From: PBB1 sp965229345
GTDB taxonomy: Bacteria > Pseudomonadota > Gammaproteobacteria > Burkholderiales > Burkholderiaceae_C
DNA: 64,000 bases
NCBI GenBank assembly: GCA_965229345.1
Contig: OZ245872.1
Span: forward strand, 3,286,001-3,350,000
Direction of reading: 5' to 3'
Both the position numbers and the translations under genes were made by a program. The notes beneath the pieces were generated by a model. The model was not told the DNA's origin. It was given only the letters and a program-made list of their open reading frames with translations, and ran no database searches. How positions within the stretch are numbered: position 1 is the first letter of the stretch; every line of letters starts with the position of its first letter. This document shows positions 53,222 to 63,375 of this stretch, in pieces.

Positions 53222-54280
53222 TCACCTGGCCAACGCGACCTGGACCTGATCTCGTCCGGCGGCCTTGGCAGCGTACAAGGCCTCGTCGGCGGCGATGACG
53301 AGCGAGTTCATCTCCAGGGTCGTCGTCGGCAGCGCGGTGGCCACGCCGATGCTGACCGTCACCGCGCGCAGCGGCCAGGCAGCGCCAGCCACCGCGCTGC
53401 ACACGCGTTGTGCCACCGCCTCGGCCGCAACGGCATCCGATTCAGGCAGGATCACGGCGAACTCTTCACCGCCGTAACGGGACAGCAGGTCGTGTTCGCG
53501 CAAGGCACCGCCCACGAGCTTGACGAGGCGCATCAGCACCAGATCGCCGGCCGGATGGCCGAAGCGGTCGTTGAAGCGCTTGAAATGATCGACATCGATC
53601 ATCAGCAGGCTCAGCGGCCGCTGATGGCGAGCCATGCGCTTCCACTCGGCGTGCAGGCGCAGGGTGAAAGCGCGGCGGTTGGCCGTGCCGGTCAAGGGGT
53701 CGGTGAGATTGCGCTGCTCGGAGGCCAGCAGGTTGCGCCGCAGTTCGAGCTGCACCATCGTCTGCCGCGCCAGCGCCTGCAAGGCCGCTTGCTGGGCCTC
53801 TGAAAGCGATTGCGGCTTGCGGTCGACCACGCACAGCGTGCCGATCGCATGGCCTTCGGGGGTGACCAGCGGTGCGCCGGCATAGAAGCGCACATTCGTT
53901 GCGCCGGTCACCAGCGGGTTGTCGGCAAAGCGGCCGTCCTGCGTGGCGTCGGGCACCATCAGCAGCTGATCGGGGCACAGGATGGCATGCGGGCAAAAAG
54001 CCAGTTCGCGCGGGAGCTCCGTGGCCTCCAGACCGATGCGCGACTTGAACCACTGGCGATCCGTGTCGATGAGCGAGATCATGGCCATCGGCGTGTTGCA
54101 GATCATGGCCGCCAGCATCGTCACGTCGTCGTAGCTCTGCTCGGCCGAGGTGTCGAGCAGCTCGAACTCCCGCAACGCCGCGATCCGCTCGGCCTCGTTC
54201 TCGGGCCATGGCGCGGCCCGATAGCCCGCCGCGGCGGGAGCGGGCGAGGCCTGGGGGTCAGGGGTGTCTTGCGGGTCCAT
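53222..54280 (-). CDS. GAF-domain diguanylate cyclase
   Basis: A 352-residue cytoplasmic protein. An N-terminal GAF domain (about 30-180; AMISLIDTDRQWFKSRIGLE) precedes a GGEEF domain with the intact active motif RYGGEEFAVILPE and the upstream DVDHFKRFNDRFGHPAGD. It should make cyclic di-GMP. No RxxD inhibitory site is evident five residues before GGEEF. Only the cyclase half is present; no EAL domain. Confidence 0.93.
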   Translation of the reverse strand: MDPQDTPDPQASPAPAAAGYRAAPWPENEAERIAALREFELLDTSAEQSYDDVTMLAAMICNTPMAMISLIDTDRQWFKSRIGLEATELPRELAFCPHAILCPDQLLMVPDATQDGRFADNPLVTGATNVRFYAGAPLVTPEGHAIGTLCVVDRKPQSLSEAQQAALQALARQTMVQLELRRNLLASEQRNLTDPLTGTANRRAFTLRLHAEWKRMARHQRPLSLLMIDVDHFKRFNDRFGHPAGDLVLMRLVKLVGGALREHDLLSRYGGEEFAVILPESDAVAAEAVAQRVCSAVAGAAWPLRAVTVSIGVATALPTTTLEMNSLVIAADEALYAAKAAGRDQVQVALAR

Positions 54281-54378
54281 CGAGATGTTGTCGATCCAAC
54301 CACCTTGCCATCGGTACCTGCGCCACGGGATTGACGGTCAGCACGGCGCAAACGTCCGCAAAGTCACGAATCCGGCCG

Positions 54379-55239
54379 TCAGCCGAACACGATCGTGCGG
54401 TGCCCGTTGAGCAGGATGCGGTCTTCCAGGTGATTGCGCAAGCCCCGCGCCAGCACCGCCTTTTCCACGTCCTTGCCGCAGCGCACCAGGTCTTCGATCG
54501 AATCGCTGTGATCGATGCGCATCACGTCCTGCTCGATGATCGGGCCCTCGTCGAGGTCTTCGGTCACGTAGTGGCAGGTCGCACCGATCAGCTTCACGCC
54601 TCGATCCCAGGCCTGGTGATAGGGCTTGGCGCCGGCGAAGCTGGGCAGGAAGCTGTGGTGGATGTTGATGATCTGCCCGGGGTACCTGCGGCACAGCGAC
54701 GGCGGCAGGATCTGCATGTAGCGCGCCAGCACCATCGTGTCGGCGCCGCTGGATTCGAACAGCGTCTCCAGCTGCGCAAAAGCTTCGGGCTTGTTCTCCT
54801 TCGTCACCGGGATGTGGTGAAAGGGAATGCCATGCCATTCGACCAGGCCACGGAACACCTCGTGGTTCGAAGCCACGCCGGCGATGTCGACATCGAGCTC
54901 CTTGCTCTGCCAGCGCGCCAGCAGGTCGTACAGGCAATGCTCCTGCGTCGACACCATCAGCAGGACACGCCGACGCACGGCGCTGTCGCTGGTGCGCCAG
55001 TCCATGTCGAACTCAGCCGCCAGCGGGGCGAAACGGCGCCGCAGTTCGGCGTGATCGAAGGGCAACGAGTCGGCCTTGACCTCCAGGCGCATGAAATAGC
55101 GCGCCGAATCGGCATCGGCATGCTGGTTGGAGCTGAGGATCCAGCCGCCCAGATCCGCAAAGAAGCCGGTGACGCGGGCAACGATGCCGACACGGTCGGG
55201 GCAGGAGAAAGTCAGCGTGTAGTGATGGGGGCGGCTCAT
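54379..55239 (-). CDS. purU: Formyltetrahydrofolate deformylase
   Basis: A 286-residue enzyme. An N-terminal ACT domain (LTFSCPDRVGIVARVTGFFA) is followed by the formyltransferase-like domain with HHSFLPSFAGAKPYHQA and GATCHYVTEDLDEGPIIEQD. It hydrolyses 10-formyl-THF to formate and THF, balancing the one-carbon pool and feeding formate to PurT. It is divergent from pyruvate carboxylase across 188 bases. Confidence 0.96.
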   Translation of the reverse strand: MSRPHHYTLTFSCPDRVGIVARVTGFFADLGGWILSSNQHADADSARYFMRLEVKADSLPFDHAELRRRFAPLAAEFDMDWRTSDSAVRRRVLLMVSTQEHCLYDLLARWQSKELDVDIAGVASNHEVFRGLVEWHGIPFHHIPVTKENKPEAFAQLETLFESSGADTMVLARYMQILPPSLCRRYPGQIINIHHSFLPSFAGAKPYHQAWDRGVKLIGATCHYVTEDLDEGPIIEQDVMRIDHSDSIEDLVRCGKDVEKAVLARGLRNHLEDRILLNGHRTIVFG

Positions 55240-55427
55240 GGCATCGGGGAGAATTGATTGAGTATCCTTGCATGTTTTTTGCCGGCGTCAACTCAGCGCG
55301 GATCGCCTGAATCCGTCGAATTTGGCGACCTGCCGGCATTCCGCTTGCATACAGGGTCACCCGCTGAACCAGCGATCCCCTGTCGCATCACCCACCCGCT
55401 CACCCTCACTGCAGCCAAGGCCGCCCG

Positions 55428-58400
55428 ATGACTCACAGCCCGATCCGCTCGATCCTGATCGCCAACCGCTCGGAGATCGCGATCCGCGTGATGCGCGCCG
55501 CCTCCGAGATGCGCATCCGCACGGTGGCGATCTATTCGCAGCAGGACCGCCAGGCGCTGCACCGCTTCAAGGCCGACGAGAGCTACATGGTCGGTGAAGG
55601 CCAGAAGCCGCTGGCCGCCTACCTCGACGGCGACGACATCCTGCGCATCGCCAAGCACGCCGGTGCTGATGCGATCCACCCCGGCTACGGTTTCCTCTCC
55701 GAGAACCCCGACTTCGCCGACGCGGTGATCGCTGCCGGCATCCGCTGGATCGGCCCATCGCCTGAGGTGATGCGCACCCTGGGCAACAAGGTCGCAGCGC
55801 GCCATGCGGCCGTGGCCGCCGGCGTGCAGGTGATGCCCGCCACACCGCCGCTGCCGCTGGACGTGGCCGAATGCGCGAAGCTGGCGGCGGGCATCGGCTA
55901 CCCGGTGATGCTGAAGGCGAGCTGGGGTGGCGGCGGTCGCGGCATGCGGGTCATCGAGAACGAGGGCGAACTGGCCGCCTCGCTGCAGGCCTCACGGCGC
56001 GAGGCGTTGGCTGCCTTCGGCAACGACGAGGTGTATTTCGAGAAGCTGATCCGCCGCGCGCGCCACGTCGAGGTGCAGATCCTCGGCGACACCCACGGCA
56101 ACCTGGTGCACCTGCACGAGCGCGACTGCACCGTACAGCGGCGCAACCAAAAAGTGGTCGAGCGCGCACCGGCGCCATATCTCGACGCGGCGGGGCGCGC
56201 CGCGCTGTGCGGCAGCGCGCTGCGCCTGATGCGCTCGGTCGGCTACACCCACGCCGGCACGGTCGAGTTCCTGATGGATGCCGACGACGGCAAGTGCTAC
56301 TTCATCGAGGTCAACCCGCGCATCCAGGTCGAGCACACGGTGACCGAGATGATCACCGGCGTCGACATCGTCAAGGCGCAGATCCGCATCACCGAAGGCG
56401 GCCACATCGGTGTGACCGAAGGCTCGCCCGAGGCGGCCAGCGGCCTGCACCCGACAGGCGTGCCCCCGCAGGAGCAGATCCCGCTGAACGGCCACGCGCT
56501 GCAATGCCGCGTCACCACCGAAGACCCGGAAAACGGCTTCCTGCCCGACTACGGCCGGCTGGCCGCCTACCGCAGCGCGGCGGGCTTCGGCATCCGGCTC
56601 GACGCCGGCACGGCCTACGGCGGCGCGGTCATCACGCCGTACTACGACTCGCTGCTGGTCAAGGTGACGGCCTGGGCGCCGACGCCGCGCGAAACCATCC
56701 AGCGCATGGACCGCGCGCTGCGCGAGTTCCGCATCCGCGGCGTCTCGACCAACCTGCAGTTCCTCGAGAACCTGATCAACCACCCGACCTTCGGCAACGA
56801 CGTCAAGGGCGAGCTGACCACCCGCTTCATCGAGAACACGCCCGAGTTGCTGGCCTTCGCCGCGCGGCGTGACCGCGCCACCAAGCTGCTGCGATTCCTG
56901 GGCGAAGTCGCGGTCAATGGCAACCCGGAGGTCAAGGGCCGCACGCTGCCGGCGCTGCCACTGCCCAAGCCGGTGCTGCCGAAGATCGACACGGCCGCGC
57001 CGATTCCCGATGGCACCCGCCAGCGCCTGCAGGCCCTCGGCGCTGCCGGATTCGCGCAATGGATGCTCGCGCAGAAGCAGGTGCTGGTCACCGACACCAC
57101 CATGCGCGACGCGCACCAGTCGCTGCTGGCCACGCGCATGCGCACCGCCGACATGCTGCCGATCGCGCCGTACTACGCACGTGATCTGTCCGGCCTGTTC
57201 TCGCTCGAATGCTGGGGCGGCGCGACCTTCGACGTGGCATTGCGTTTCCTGAAGGAAGACCCGTGGCAGCGCCTGGCGCAGCTGCGCGCGCAGATCCCGA
57301 ACGTGCTGTTCCAGATGCTGCTGCGCGGCTCCAACGCGGTGGGCTACACCAACTACGCCGACAACGTGGTGCGCCACTTCGTCCAGCAGGCTGCGACGAA
57401 CGGCGTCGATCTGTTCCGGGTGTTCGACTCATTGAACTGGGTCGAGAACATGCGGGTGGCCATCGATGCCGTCGTCGAGAACGGTGGGCTGTGCGAAGGC
57501 GCGATCTGCTACACCGGCGACCTGTTCGACGGCGCCCGCCCCAAGTACGACCTGAAGTACTACCTGGGCATCGCCCGCGAGCTGCAGAAGGCTGGCGTGC
57601 ACCTGCTGGCGATCAAGGACATGGCTGGCATCTGCCGGCCCCGCGCCGCGGCAGCGCTGGTGAAGGCGCTGAAGGAAGAGACCGGCCTGCCGGTGCACTT
57701 CCACACCCACGACACCAGCGGCGCGGCCGCGGCGTCGGTGCTGGCCGCGATCGAAGCCGGCTGCGATGCGGTCGATGGGGCGCTGGATGCGATGAGCGGC
57801 CTGACCTCGCAGCCCAACCTGTCCTCCATCGCTGCCGCGCTGGCCGGCACCGAGCGTGACCCCGGTCTGTCGCAGCATGCGCTGCATGCGGCGTCGATGT
57901 ACTGGGAAGGCGTGCGTCGCTTCTATTCGCCGTTCGAGTCCGAAATCCGCTCCGGCACCGCCGACGTCTACCGCCACGAGATGCCCGGTGGCCAGTACAC
58001 CAACCTGCGCGAGCAGGCCCGCTCGCTCGGCATCGCGCACCGCTGGACCGAGGTGTCGCAGACCTATGCCGACGTGAACCGGCTGTTCGGTGACATCGTC
58101 AAGGTCACACCGACCTCGAAGGTGGTGGGCGACATGGCACTGATGATGGTCGCAAGCGACCTGACGCCCGCCGAAGTGACCGACCCGGCGCGCGAGGTGG
58201 CCTTCCCTGAATCGGTGGTGTCGCTGTTCAAGGGCGAACTCGGCTTCCCGCCCGATGGCTTCCCGGCCGCCCTGAGCCGCAAGGTGCTGAAGCTCTCTGA
58301 TGCCGATGCGCCGCCGGTGCCCTACCGGCCAGGCGACCGCCTGCCGCCGGTCGATCTGGAAGCGGCGCGCGCCCAGGCCGCTGCCGAGTGCGAACAGCCG

Positions 58401-58940
58401 ATCGACGACCGCCAGCTGGCCTCGTACCTGATGTACCCGAAGCTGATGCGCGACTACTGCGAGTACACCAAGGTGAACGGCGACACCTCGATGCTGCCGA
58501 CGCCGGTGTTCTTCTACGGCGCGCAGCCGCAGCAGGAACTGGCCGTCGAGATCGATCCGGGCAAGACGCTGCTGCTGTCGCTGCAGTCCATCTCACCGGA
58601 TGGCGACGTGGCGCAGAAGGTCCAGTTCGAGCTGAACGGCCAGTCGCGCACGGTGCGCGTGCTGCGCCCCGACGCGGGCGACGCCGCCAAGGGCCGCCCG
58701 GTCGCCGACCCGGCCAATCCGATGCATGTCGCCGCACCGATGCCGGGCGGCATCGTCAGCGTCGCGGTCAAGGTGGGCCAGCGCGTCAGCGCCGGCAGCA
58801 CCCTGCTTGCGCTGGAGGCGATGAAGATGGAAACCCACGTGGCCGCCGAGCGCGACGCCGAGATCGAGGCCGTGCTGGTCGCGCCGGGCGACCGGGTGCA
58901 GGCGAAGGATCTGCTGATCGTGTTGAAGGCGGTGGGCTGA
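55428..58940 (+). CDS. pyc: Pyruvate carboxylase
   Basis: A 1170-residue single-chain enzyme of the usual length. The biotin carboxylase domain (about 1-480) has KASWGGGGRGMRVI and RNQKVVERAPAP. The carboxyltransferase domain (about 550-1000) has VTDTTMRDAHQSLLATR and the metal-binding HFHTHDTSG. The C-terminal biotinyl domain has Lys1133 in LEAMKMET. It converts pyruvate to oxaloacetate for anaplerosis. No biotin ligase is adjacent. Confidence 0.97.
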   Translation: MTHSPIRSILIANRSEIAIRVMRAASEMRIRTVAIYSQQDRQALHRFKADESYMVGEGQKPLAAYLDGDDILRIAKHAGADAIHPGYGFLSENPDFADAVIAAGIRWIGPSPEVMRTLGNKVAARHAAVAAGVQVMPATPPLPLDVAECAKLAAGIGYPVMLKASWGGGGRGMRVIENEGELAASLQASRREALAAFGNDEVYFEKLIRRARHVEVQILGDTHGNLVHLHERDCTVQRRNQKVVERAPAPYLDAAGRAALCGSALRLMRSVGYTHAGTVEFLMDADDGKCYFIEVNPRIQVEHTVTEMITGVDIVKAQIRITEGGHIGVTEGSPEAASGLHPTGVPPQEQIPLNGHALQCRVTTEDPENGFLPDYGRLAAYRSAAGFGIRLDAGTAYGGAVITPYYDSLLVKVTAWAPTPRETIQRMDRALREFRIRGVSTNLQFLENLINHPTFGNDVKGELTTRFIENTPELLAFAARRDRATKLLRFLGEVAVNGNPEVKGRTLPALPLPKPVLPKIDTAAPIPDGTRQRLQALGAAGFAQWMLAQKQVLVTDTTMRDAHQSLLATRMRTADMLPIAPYYARDLSGLFSLECWGGATFDVALRFLKEDPWQRLAQLRAQIPNVLFQMLLRGSNAVGYTNYADNVVRHFVQQAATNGVDLFRVFDSLNWVENMRVAIDAVVENGGLCEGAICYTGDLFDGARPKYDLKYYLGIARELQKAGVHLLAIKDMAGICRPRAAAALVKALKEETGLPVHFHTHDTSGAAAASVLAAIEAGCDAVDGALDAMSGLTSQPNLSSIAAALAGTERDPGLSQHALHAASMYWEGVRRFYSPFESEIRSGTADVYRHEMPGGQYTNLREQARSLGIAHRWTEVSQTYADVNRLFGDIVKVTPTSKVVGDMALMMVASDLTPAEVTDPAREVAFPESVVSLFKGELGFPPDGFPAALSRKVLKLSDADAPPVPYRPGDRLPPVDLEAARAQAAAECEQPIDDRQLASYLMYPKLMRDYCEYTKVNGDTSMLPTPVFFYGAQPQQELAVEIDPGKTLLLSLQSISPDGDVAQKVQFELNGQSRTVRVLRPDAGDAAKGRPVADPANPMHVAAPMPGGIVSVAVKVGQRVSAGSTLLALEAMKMETHVAAERDAEIEAVLVAPGDRVQAKDLLIVLKAVG

Positions 58941-58985
58941 CGGCAGCGTCGGCTCGTCGCTGCCACGGGGTCCGACCCGGCACCC

Positions 58986-59681
58986 TTACGCCAGGTAGAC
59001 CCCCGGCTCGGCCGACAACCCCTGCTTGACCTGGCGAGTCAGGTCGTCTGCCAGCACTTCCTCCGCGCCGGCTTCCAGCGCGTCCAGCGCGCGGCGCACC
59101 ACCTCGTCGGGCGACATCTTTTCCACGTCGAAGCCATGGGTCATGTCGGTGTCGACATAACCCATGTGCAGACCCAGCACCTGCGTGTTCTGGGCACGCA
59201 ACTCTCGGCGCAAGCCGTTGGTCAGTGACCACGCCGCGGCCTTGCTGGCGCTGTAAGCCCCGATCGGTGGCACGCTGAGCCAGCTCGCCACCGACAGCAC
59301 ATTGACGATCGCCCCGCCGCCATGGCGGGCCAGCACGGGCGCGAAAACCTGTGCCATGCGCAGCGGGCCGAAAAAGTTGGTCTCCAGGTGCGCACGGGCC
59401 AGTTCGACCGCATCGGCCGCCAGAAAGTCCCCGATGGCCGCGATGCCGGCGTTGTTGATCAGCAGCGTCACGTCACCGCAGCGCTGCGCGGCCGCAGCCA
59501 CGTCTTCAGGCTTGGTGACGTCGAGCTGGATGGCTTCGACGCCGGGCAGCGTGATGCTGGAGGGCTTGCGCGCAGCGGCGTAGACCTTGCGCGCGCCGCG
59601 GGCCAGGGCTGCGCGGGCGAAAGCCAGGCCGATGCCGCGGTTGGCGCCGGTGATCAGTACGGTCGCGTCTTGGAGCTTCAT
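58986..59681 (-). CDS. Short-chain dehydrogenase/reductase
   Basis: A 231-residue SDR. The cofactor motif is VLITGANRGIGLAFARAAL (TGxxxGIG), NNAG follows in LLINNAGIAAIGDF, and the catalytic Tyr-Lys is in GAYSASKAAAWSL. Probably NADP-dependent; substrate unknown. I start at ATG 59681 (MKLQDATV). A palindrome 56 bases upstream matches the one at the promoter of the TetR gene behind it, so this SDR is the probable target of that repressor. Confidence 0.93.
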   Translation of the reverse strand: MKLQDATVLITGANRGIGLAFARAALARGARKVYAAARKPSSITLPGVEAIQLDVTKPEDVAAAAQRCGDVTLLINNAGIAAIGDFLAADAVELARAHLETNFFGPLRMAQVFAPVLARHGGGAIVNVLSVASWLSVPPIGAYSASKAAAWSLTNGLRRELRAQNTQVLGLHMGYVDTDMTHGFDVEKMSPDEVVRRALDALEAGAEEVLADDLTRQVKQGLSAEPGVYLA

Positions 59682-59736
59682 GGTGGGGATCCTCAAGTAG
59701 GTGCTGCAGCGCAGCGGGAGTGAGCAATCCAGTCAC

Positions 59737-59750
59737 ATGACGATCGTCAT
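59737..59750. promoter_or_regulatory. Probable TetR operator upstream of the SDR gene
   Basis: ATGACGATCGTCAT is a perfect 14-base palindrome. It shares 11 of 14 bases with the core of the palindrome before the TetR gene (60411-60424), including both half-site ends. It lies 56 bases before the SDR start. Confidence 0.65.
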
Positions 59751-59801
59751 ATTTCTGGGCGAAGAAAACAGCTTTCAGGCGGCAGGCCTCTTGGTGATGA
59801 C

Positions 59802-60389
59802 TCATGGCGCCGGGCGATCGAACTGGGCCAGAAGCGCATGGCGGGTGGTGGTCAGCAGGGCCCGGCCTTCGGCGTTGTCGCCGAGCGCACGGGACAGTTG
59901 CAGCGCACCGACGAGCTGGCAGGCGATCACCGGCGCATTCGCGGCAGGAACATCGACCGGCAGGCTGTGCGCCACCATCGCGATCAGGTCACGCACGCGC
60001 TGGGCGGCCGCCTCACGGACGTCGGGCGACTGTCGGGGGATCTCGGACGCCAGCGCAGCGACCGCGCACATGCGCTCCGGTGCGCCGAGATGGCGCTCGG
60101 CCAGGTACGCCTCCACCAGCGCACGGAACGCGCTGGCACCTTGCCGGCGACGGGTTTCAACCTCTTTCGCGACGCGAGCCGCCGCCTCCTGGCCGGTTCG
60201 TTCGAGGGCTTCGGTCAACAGCGCGTTGCGCGAAGCGAAATGGGCATAGAACCCGCCATGCGTGAGCCCGGCTTCCTTCATGATGTCGGCCACCCCGACG
60301 CCGTGGAAGCCTCCGCGGCGGATCGCTTTCGCCGCCGTGGAAACGATGCGGTCATGCGTCAGTTGCTTGCGGCTGGGTGCTGTGTCCAT
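59802..60389 (-). CDS. TetR-family transcriptional repressor
   Basis: A 195-residue regulator. The HTH reads GVGVADIMKEAGLTHGGFYAHF, here as landmarks GVADIMKEAGL and GGFYAHFASR, typical of the TetR family. The C-terminal ligand domain includes MCAVAALASEIPRQSP. I start at ATG 60389 (MDTAPSRKQ). A perfect palindrome lies 19 bases upstream and a related one before the SDR gene, so it probably represses itself and the SDR. Confidence 0.92.
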   Translation of the reverse strand: MDTAPSRKQLTHDRIVSTAAKAIRRGGFHGVGVADIMKEAGLTHGGFYAHFASRNALLTEALERTGQEAAARVAKEVETRRRQGASAFRALVEAYLAERHLGAPERMCAVAALASEIPRQSPDVREAAAQRVRDLIAMVAHSLPVDVPAANAPVIACQLVGALQLSRALGDNAEGRALLTTTRHALLAQFDRPAP

Positions 60390-60407
60390 GACGGCAGTGT
60401 ACCCGCT

Positions 60408-60427
60408 TATATGATGGTCATCATATA
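60408..60427. promoter_or_regulatory. Probable TetR auto-operator
   Basis: TATATGATGGTCATCATATA: two 9-base half-sites in perfect inverted repeat around a 2-base centre, 19 bases before the TetR start. A similar core occurs before the SDR gene. Confidence 0.72.
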
Positions 60428-60484
60428 GACGGCTCATGCCCGACTTTTCACAGCGAACCCCACCCGATCGCCTGCCGCACGCCG

Positions 60485-63328
60485 TCAGTGCGCCTCGTCC
60501 CAGTTCGGGCCCACGCCCACCTCGGCCAGCAGCGGCACCTTCAGCGTGGCGACAGACGCCATCGCCTGCGGCACCGCGACCCGCGCCCACGCAAGTTCGG
60601 CCTCGGGCACCTCGAACACCAGTTCGTCGTGCACCTGCATCACGATGCGGGTGGCGCGGGCTTCGGTATCCAGCAGTTGCTGCACGGCCCCCATCGCCAG
60701 CTTGATCAGGTCGGCGGCCGTGCCCTGCATCGGCGCGTTGATGGCCTGACGCTCGGCGCCGGCCTTGCGTGGGCCGTTGCCGCCGTTGATCTCGGGCAGG
60801 TAGATGCGGCGGCCGAACAGGGTCTCGACGTAGCCTTTTTCCTTCGCTGACGCACGCGTGTCGTCCATGTAGCGCTTGACGCCGGCAAAGCGCTGGAAGT
60901 AACGCTCGATGTACAGCGCGGCGGCATTGCGTTCGATGCCGAGACTTTGCGCCAGACCGAAGGCGCCCATGCCGTAGATCAGGCCGAAGTTGATCGTCTT
61001 CGCATAGCGCCGCTGCTCGGAGGTAACCGATGCGGCATCGATCGCGAACACCTCGCTGGCGGTGGCCCGGTGCACGTCCATGCCGTCGGCAAAGGCTTTG
61101 AGCAGGCCCGGGTCCTCGCTGATGTGGGCCATGATGCGCAGCTCGATCTGCGAGTAATCCGCGCTCAGGATCACATGGCCAGCCGGCGCGATGAAGGCCT
61201 CGCGCACCTTGCGGCCTTCGGCAGTGCGGATCGGGATGTTCTGCAGGTTCGGCTCGTTGCTGGCCAGCCGGCCCGTCACCGCCACCGCCTGCGCATAGTT
61301 GGTGTGCACGCGGCCGGTCTGCGGGTTGATCATCAGCGGCAGCTTGTCGGTGTAGGTGCCCTTAAGCTTGGCCAGGCTGCGGTGTTCGAGCAGCCGCGCG
61401 GGCAGCGGGTAGTCGGCCGCCAGCTCGGCCAGCACTTCTTCGTCGGTGCTGGGCGCGCCGGTGGCGGTCTTCTTCTTGATCGGCAGGCCGAGCTTGGTGA
61501 ACAGGATCTCGCCGATCTGCTTCGGGCTGCCCATGTTGAAGGGCTGGCCAGCCAGTTCGTAGGCCTCGGCTTCGAGGGCCACCATGCGCTCACCGAGTTG
61601 CTGGCTCTGCGCGGCCAGCCGTGCCGGATCGATCAGCACACCGGTGCGCTCGATGCGCTGCAGCAGCAGCGCGGTCGGCAGCTCGATCCGGGTGTAGACG
61701 TCGCGCAGGCCCGCCTCGGCGTCCAGCTGAGGCCACAGCGTGCGGTGCACGTCCAGCGTCATGTCGCTGTCTTCGCAGGCGTACTCGGCCGCCTTGCCCA
61801 CATCGACCTGGCTGAACGGAATCTGGTGCGCGCCCTTGCCGCACAGGTCTTCGTAGCTCAGGCCTAGTCGGCCGAGGTGGCGCTGCGCCAGGCTTTCGAG
61901 GCTGTGCGGCTTGTGCGCTTCGAGCACATAGCTCTGCAGCATGGTGTCGTGCACATAGCCGCGCACCTGGATGCCGGCGTTCTGCAGCACATGGGTGTCG
62001 TACTTGATGTTCTGGCCGAGCTTGGGCGCCGACTCGTCTTCCAGCCAGGGCTTCAGGTGCGCCAGGACCTCGGTCACCGGCAATTGCTCGGGCGCGTCGG
62101 CATAGTCGTGCCGCAGCGGGATGTAGGCCGCTTCGCCGGGCGTCACGCTCAGCGAGAGGCCGACCAGCTGCGCCTGCATCGCATCGAGCGAATCGGTTTC
62201 GGTGTCGAGCGCCGTCACCTGACCGGCACGCGACGCCGCCTCGATCTTCGCCACCCAGGCATCGAGCGCTTCTCGCGTCAGCACGGTGTCGTAATGGTGC
62301 GCGACCGGGTCGGTGACCGCGCGGACGGCCTCGCCGGGTTCCGCTTGTTCTTCGGTAGAAAAGAGATCACGCTCGCTGGCAGAAGACTGCGCAGCGCGCT
62401 TGCGAGGTGCGGCAGTTGCCGCTGCGTCCGCCACGCCCAGCGATGCCTCGATCTCGCGCAGCCAGGTCTTGAACCCGTAGCGTGCATAGAAGGCGCGCAA
62501 GGCCTCGCGGTCGGCTGGCTGCAAGGCCAGCGCATCGAGCCCGGGCCAGCCCGCCACATGCCCGGCCAGATCGCAGTCGAGCCGCACCGTGACCAGGCGC
62601 TTGGCCATCGGCAGCCAGTCGAGCGCGCGCCGCAGGTTCTCGCCGGCCGCGCCCTTGATGCGGTCTGCGGCCTCGATCACGCCCTGCAGCGAACCGTACT
62701 CGGCGATCCATTTGGCGGCGGTCTTCGGGCCGACCTTCTCGACGCCGGGCACGTTGTCCACCGTGTCGCCCATCAGCGTCAGGTAGTCGACGATGCGATC
62801 GGGCGGCACACCGAACTTGGCGCTGACGCCAGCCACATCGAGCCGCTCGTTGCTCATCGTGTTGATCAGCGTGACCTGGTCGTTGACCAGTTGCGCCAGG
62901 TCCTTGTCGCCGGTCGAGATCACCACCTGGTGGCCCGATGCGGCGGCCACCTGCGCCAGCGTGCCGATCGCGTCGTCGGCCTCGATGCCGGGCACCACCA
63001 GCACCGGCCAACCCAGCAGCCTCACCACCTCGTGGATGGGCTCGATCTGCTGCACCAGCGGCTCGGGCATCGGGCTGCGGTGGGCCTTGTAGGCGGGGTA
63101 CCACTCGTCGCGGAAGGTCGGGCCCTTGGCGTCGAACACGCAAACGGCATGCTCGGGGTTCACGTCCTTGAGTGCTCGCTGCAGCATCGCCACCATGCCG
63201 TGGATCGCGCCGGTGGGCACGCCCTCGGGCCCGCGCAGATCGGGCAGCGCGTGGTAGGCGCGGTACAGGTAGCTGGAACCATCGACCAGCAACATCACAC
63301 GGGAAACAGGGGCAGGCGCTGAGCTCAT
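60485..63328 (-). CDS. polA: DNA polymerase I
   Basis: A 947-residue polymerase with all three domains. The 5'-3' exonuclease is at about 1-300 (VMLLVDGSSYLYRAYHALPD). The proofreading domain retains its catalytic acids in ALDTETDSLDAM. The polymerase has motif A in LSADYSQIELRIMAH and motif C in VMQVHDELVFEV. I start at ATG 63328 (MSSAPAPVSR); the upstream in-frame ATG would add 38 non-conserved residues. It functions in repair and Okazaki-fragment processing. Confidence 0.97.
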   Translation of the reverse strand: MSSAPAPVSRVMLLVDGSSYLYRAYHALPDLRGPEGVPTGAIHGMVAMLQRALKDVNPEHAVCVFDAKGPTFRDEWYPAYKAHRSPMPEPLVQQIEPIHEVVRLLGWPVLVVPGIEADDAIGTLAQVAAASGHQVVISTGDKDLAQLVNDQVTLINTMSNERLDVAGVSAKFGVPPDRIVDYLTLMGDTVDNVPGVEKVGPKTAAKWIAEYGSLQGVIEAADRIKGAAGENLRRALDWLPMAKRLVTVRLDCDLAGHVAGWPGLDALALQPADREALRAFYARYGFKTWLREIEASLGVADAAATAAPRKRAAQSSASERDLFSTEEQAEPGEAVRAVTDPVAHHYDTVLTREALDAWVAKIEAASRAGQVTALDTETDSLDAMQAQLVGLSLSVTPGEAAYIPLRHDYADAPEQLPVTEVLAHLKPWLEDESAPKLGQNIKYDTHVLQNAGIQVRGYVHDTMLQSYVLEAHKPHSLESLAQRHLGRLGLSYEDLCGKGAHQIPFSQVDVGKAAEYACEDSDMTLDVHRTLWPQLDAEAGLRDVYTRIELPTALLLQRIERTGVLIDPARLAAQSQQLGERMVALEAEAYELAGQPFNMGSPKQIGEILFTKLGLPIKKKTATGAPSTDEEVLAELAADYPLPARLLEHRSLAKLKGTYTDKLPLMINPQTGRVHTNYAQAVAVTGRLASNEPNLQNIPIRTAEGRKVREAFIAPAGHVILSADYSQIELRIMAHISEDPGLLKAFADGMDVHRATASEVFAIDAASVTSEQRRYAKTINFGLIYGMGAFGLAQSLGIERNAAALYIERYFQRFAGVKRYMDDTRASAKEKGYVETLFGRRIYLPEINGGNGPRKAGAERQAINAPMQGTAADLIKLAMGAVQQLLDTEARATRIVMQVHDELVFEVPEAELAWARVAVPQAMASVATLKVPLLAEVGVGPNWDEAH

Positions 63329-63375
63329 CCGACCATTGTGCTGGCACGGCCCACCGGGATGCCTAAAATGGGTCG

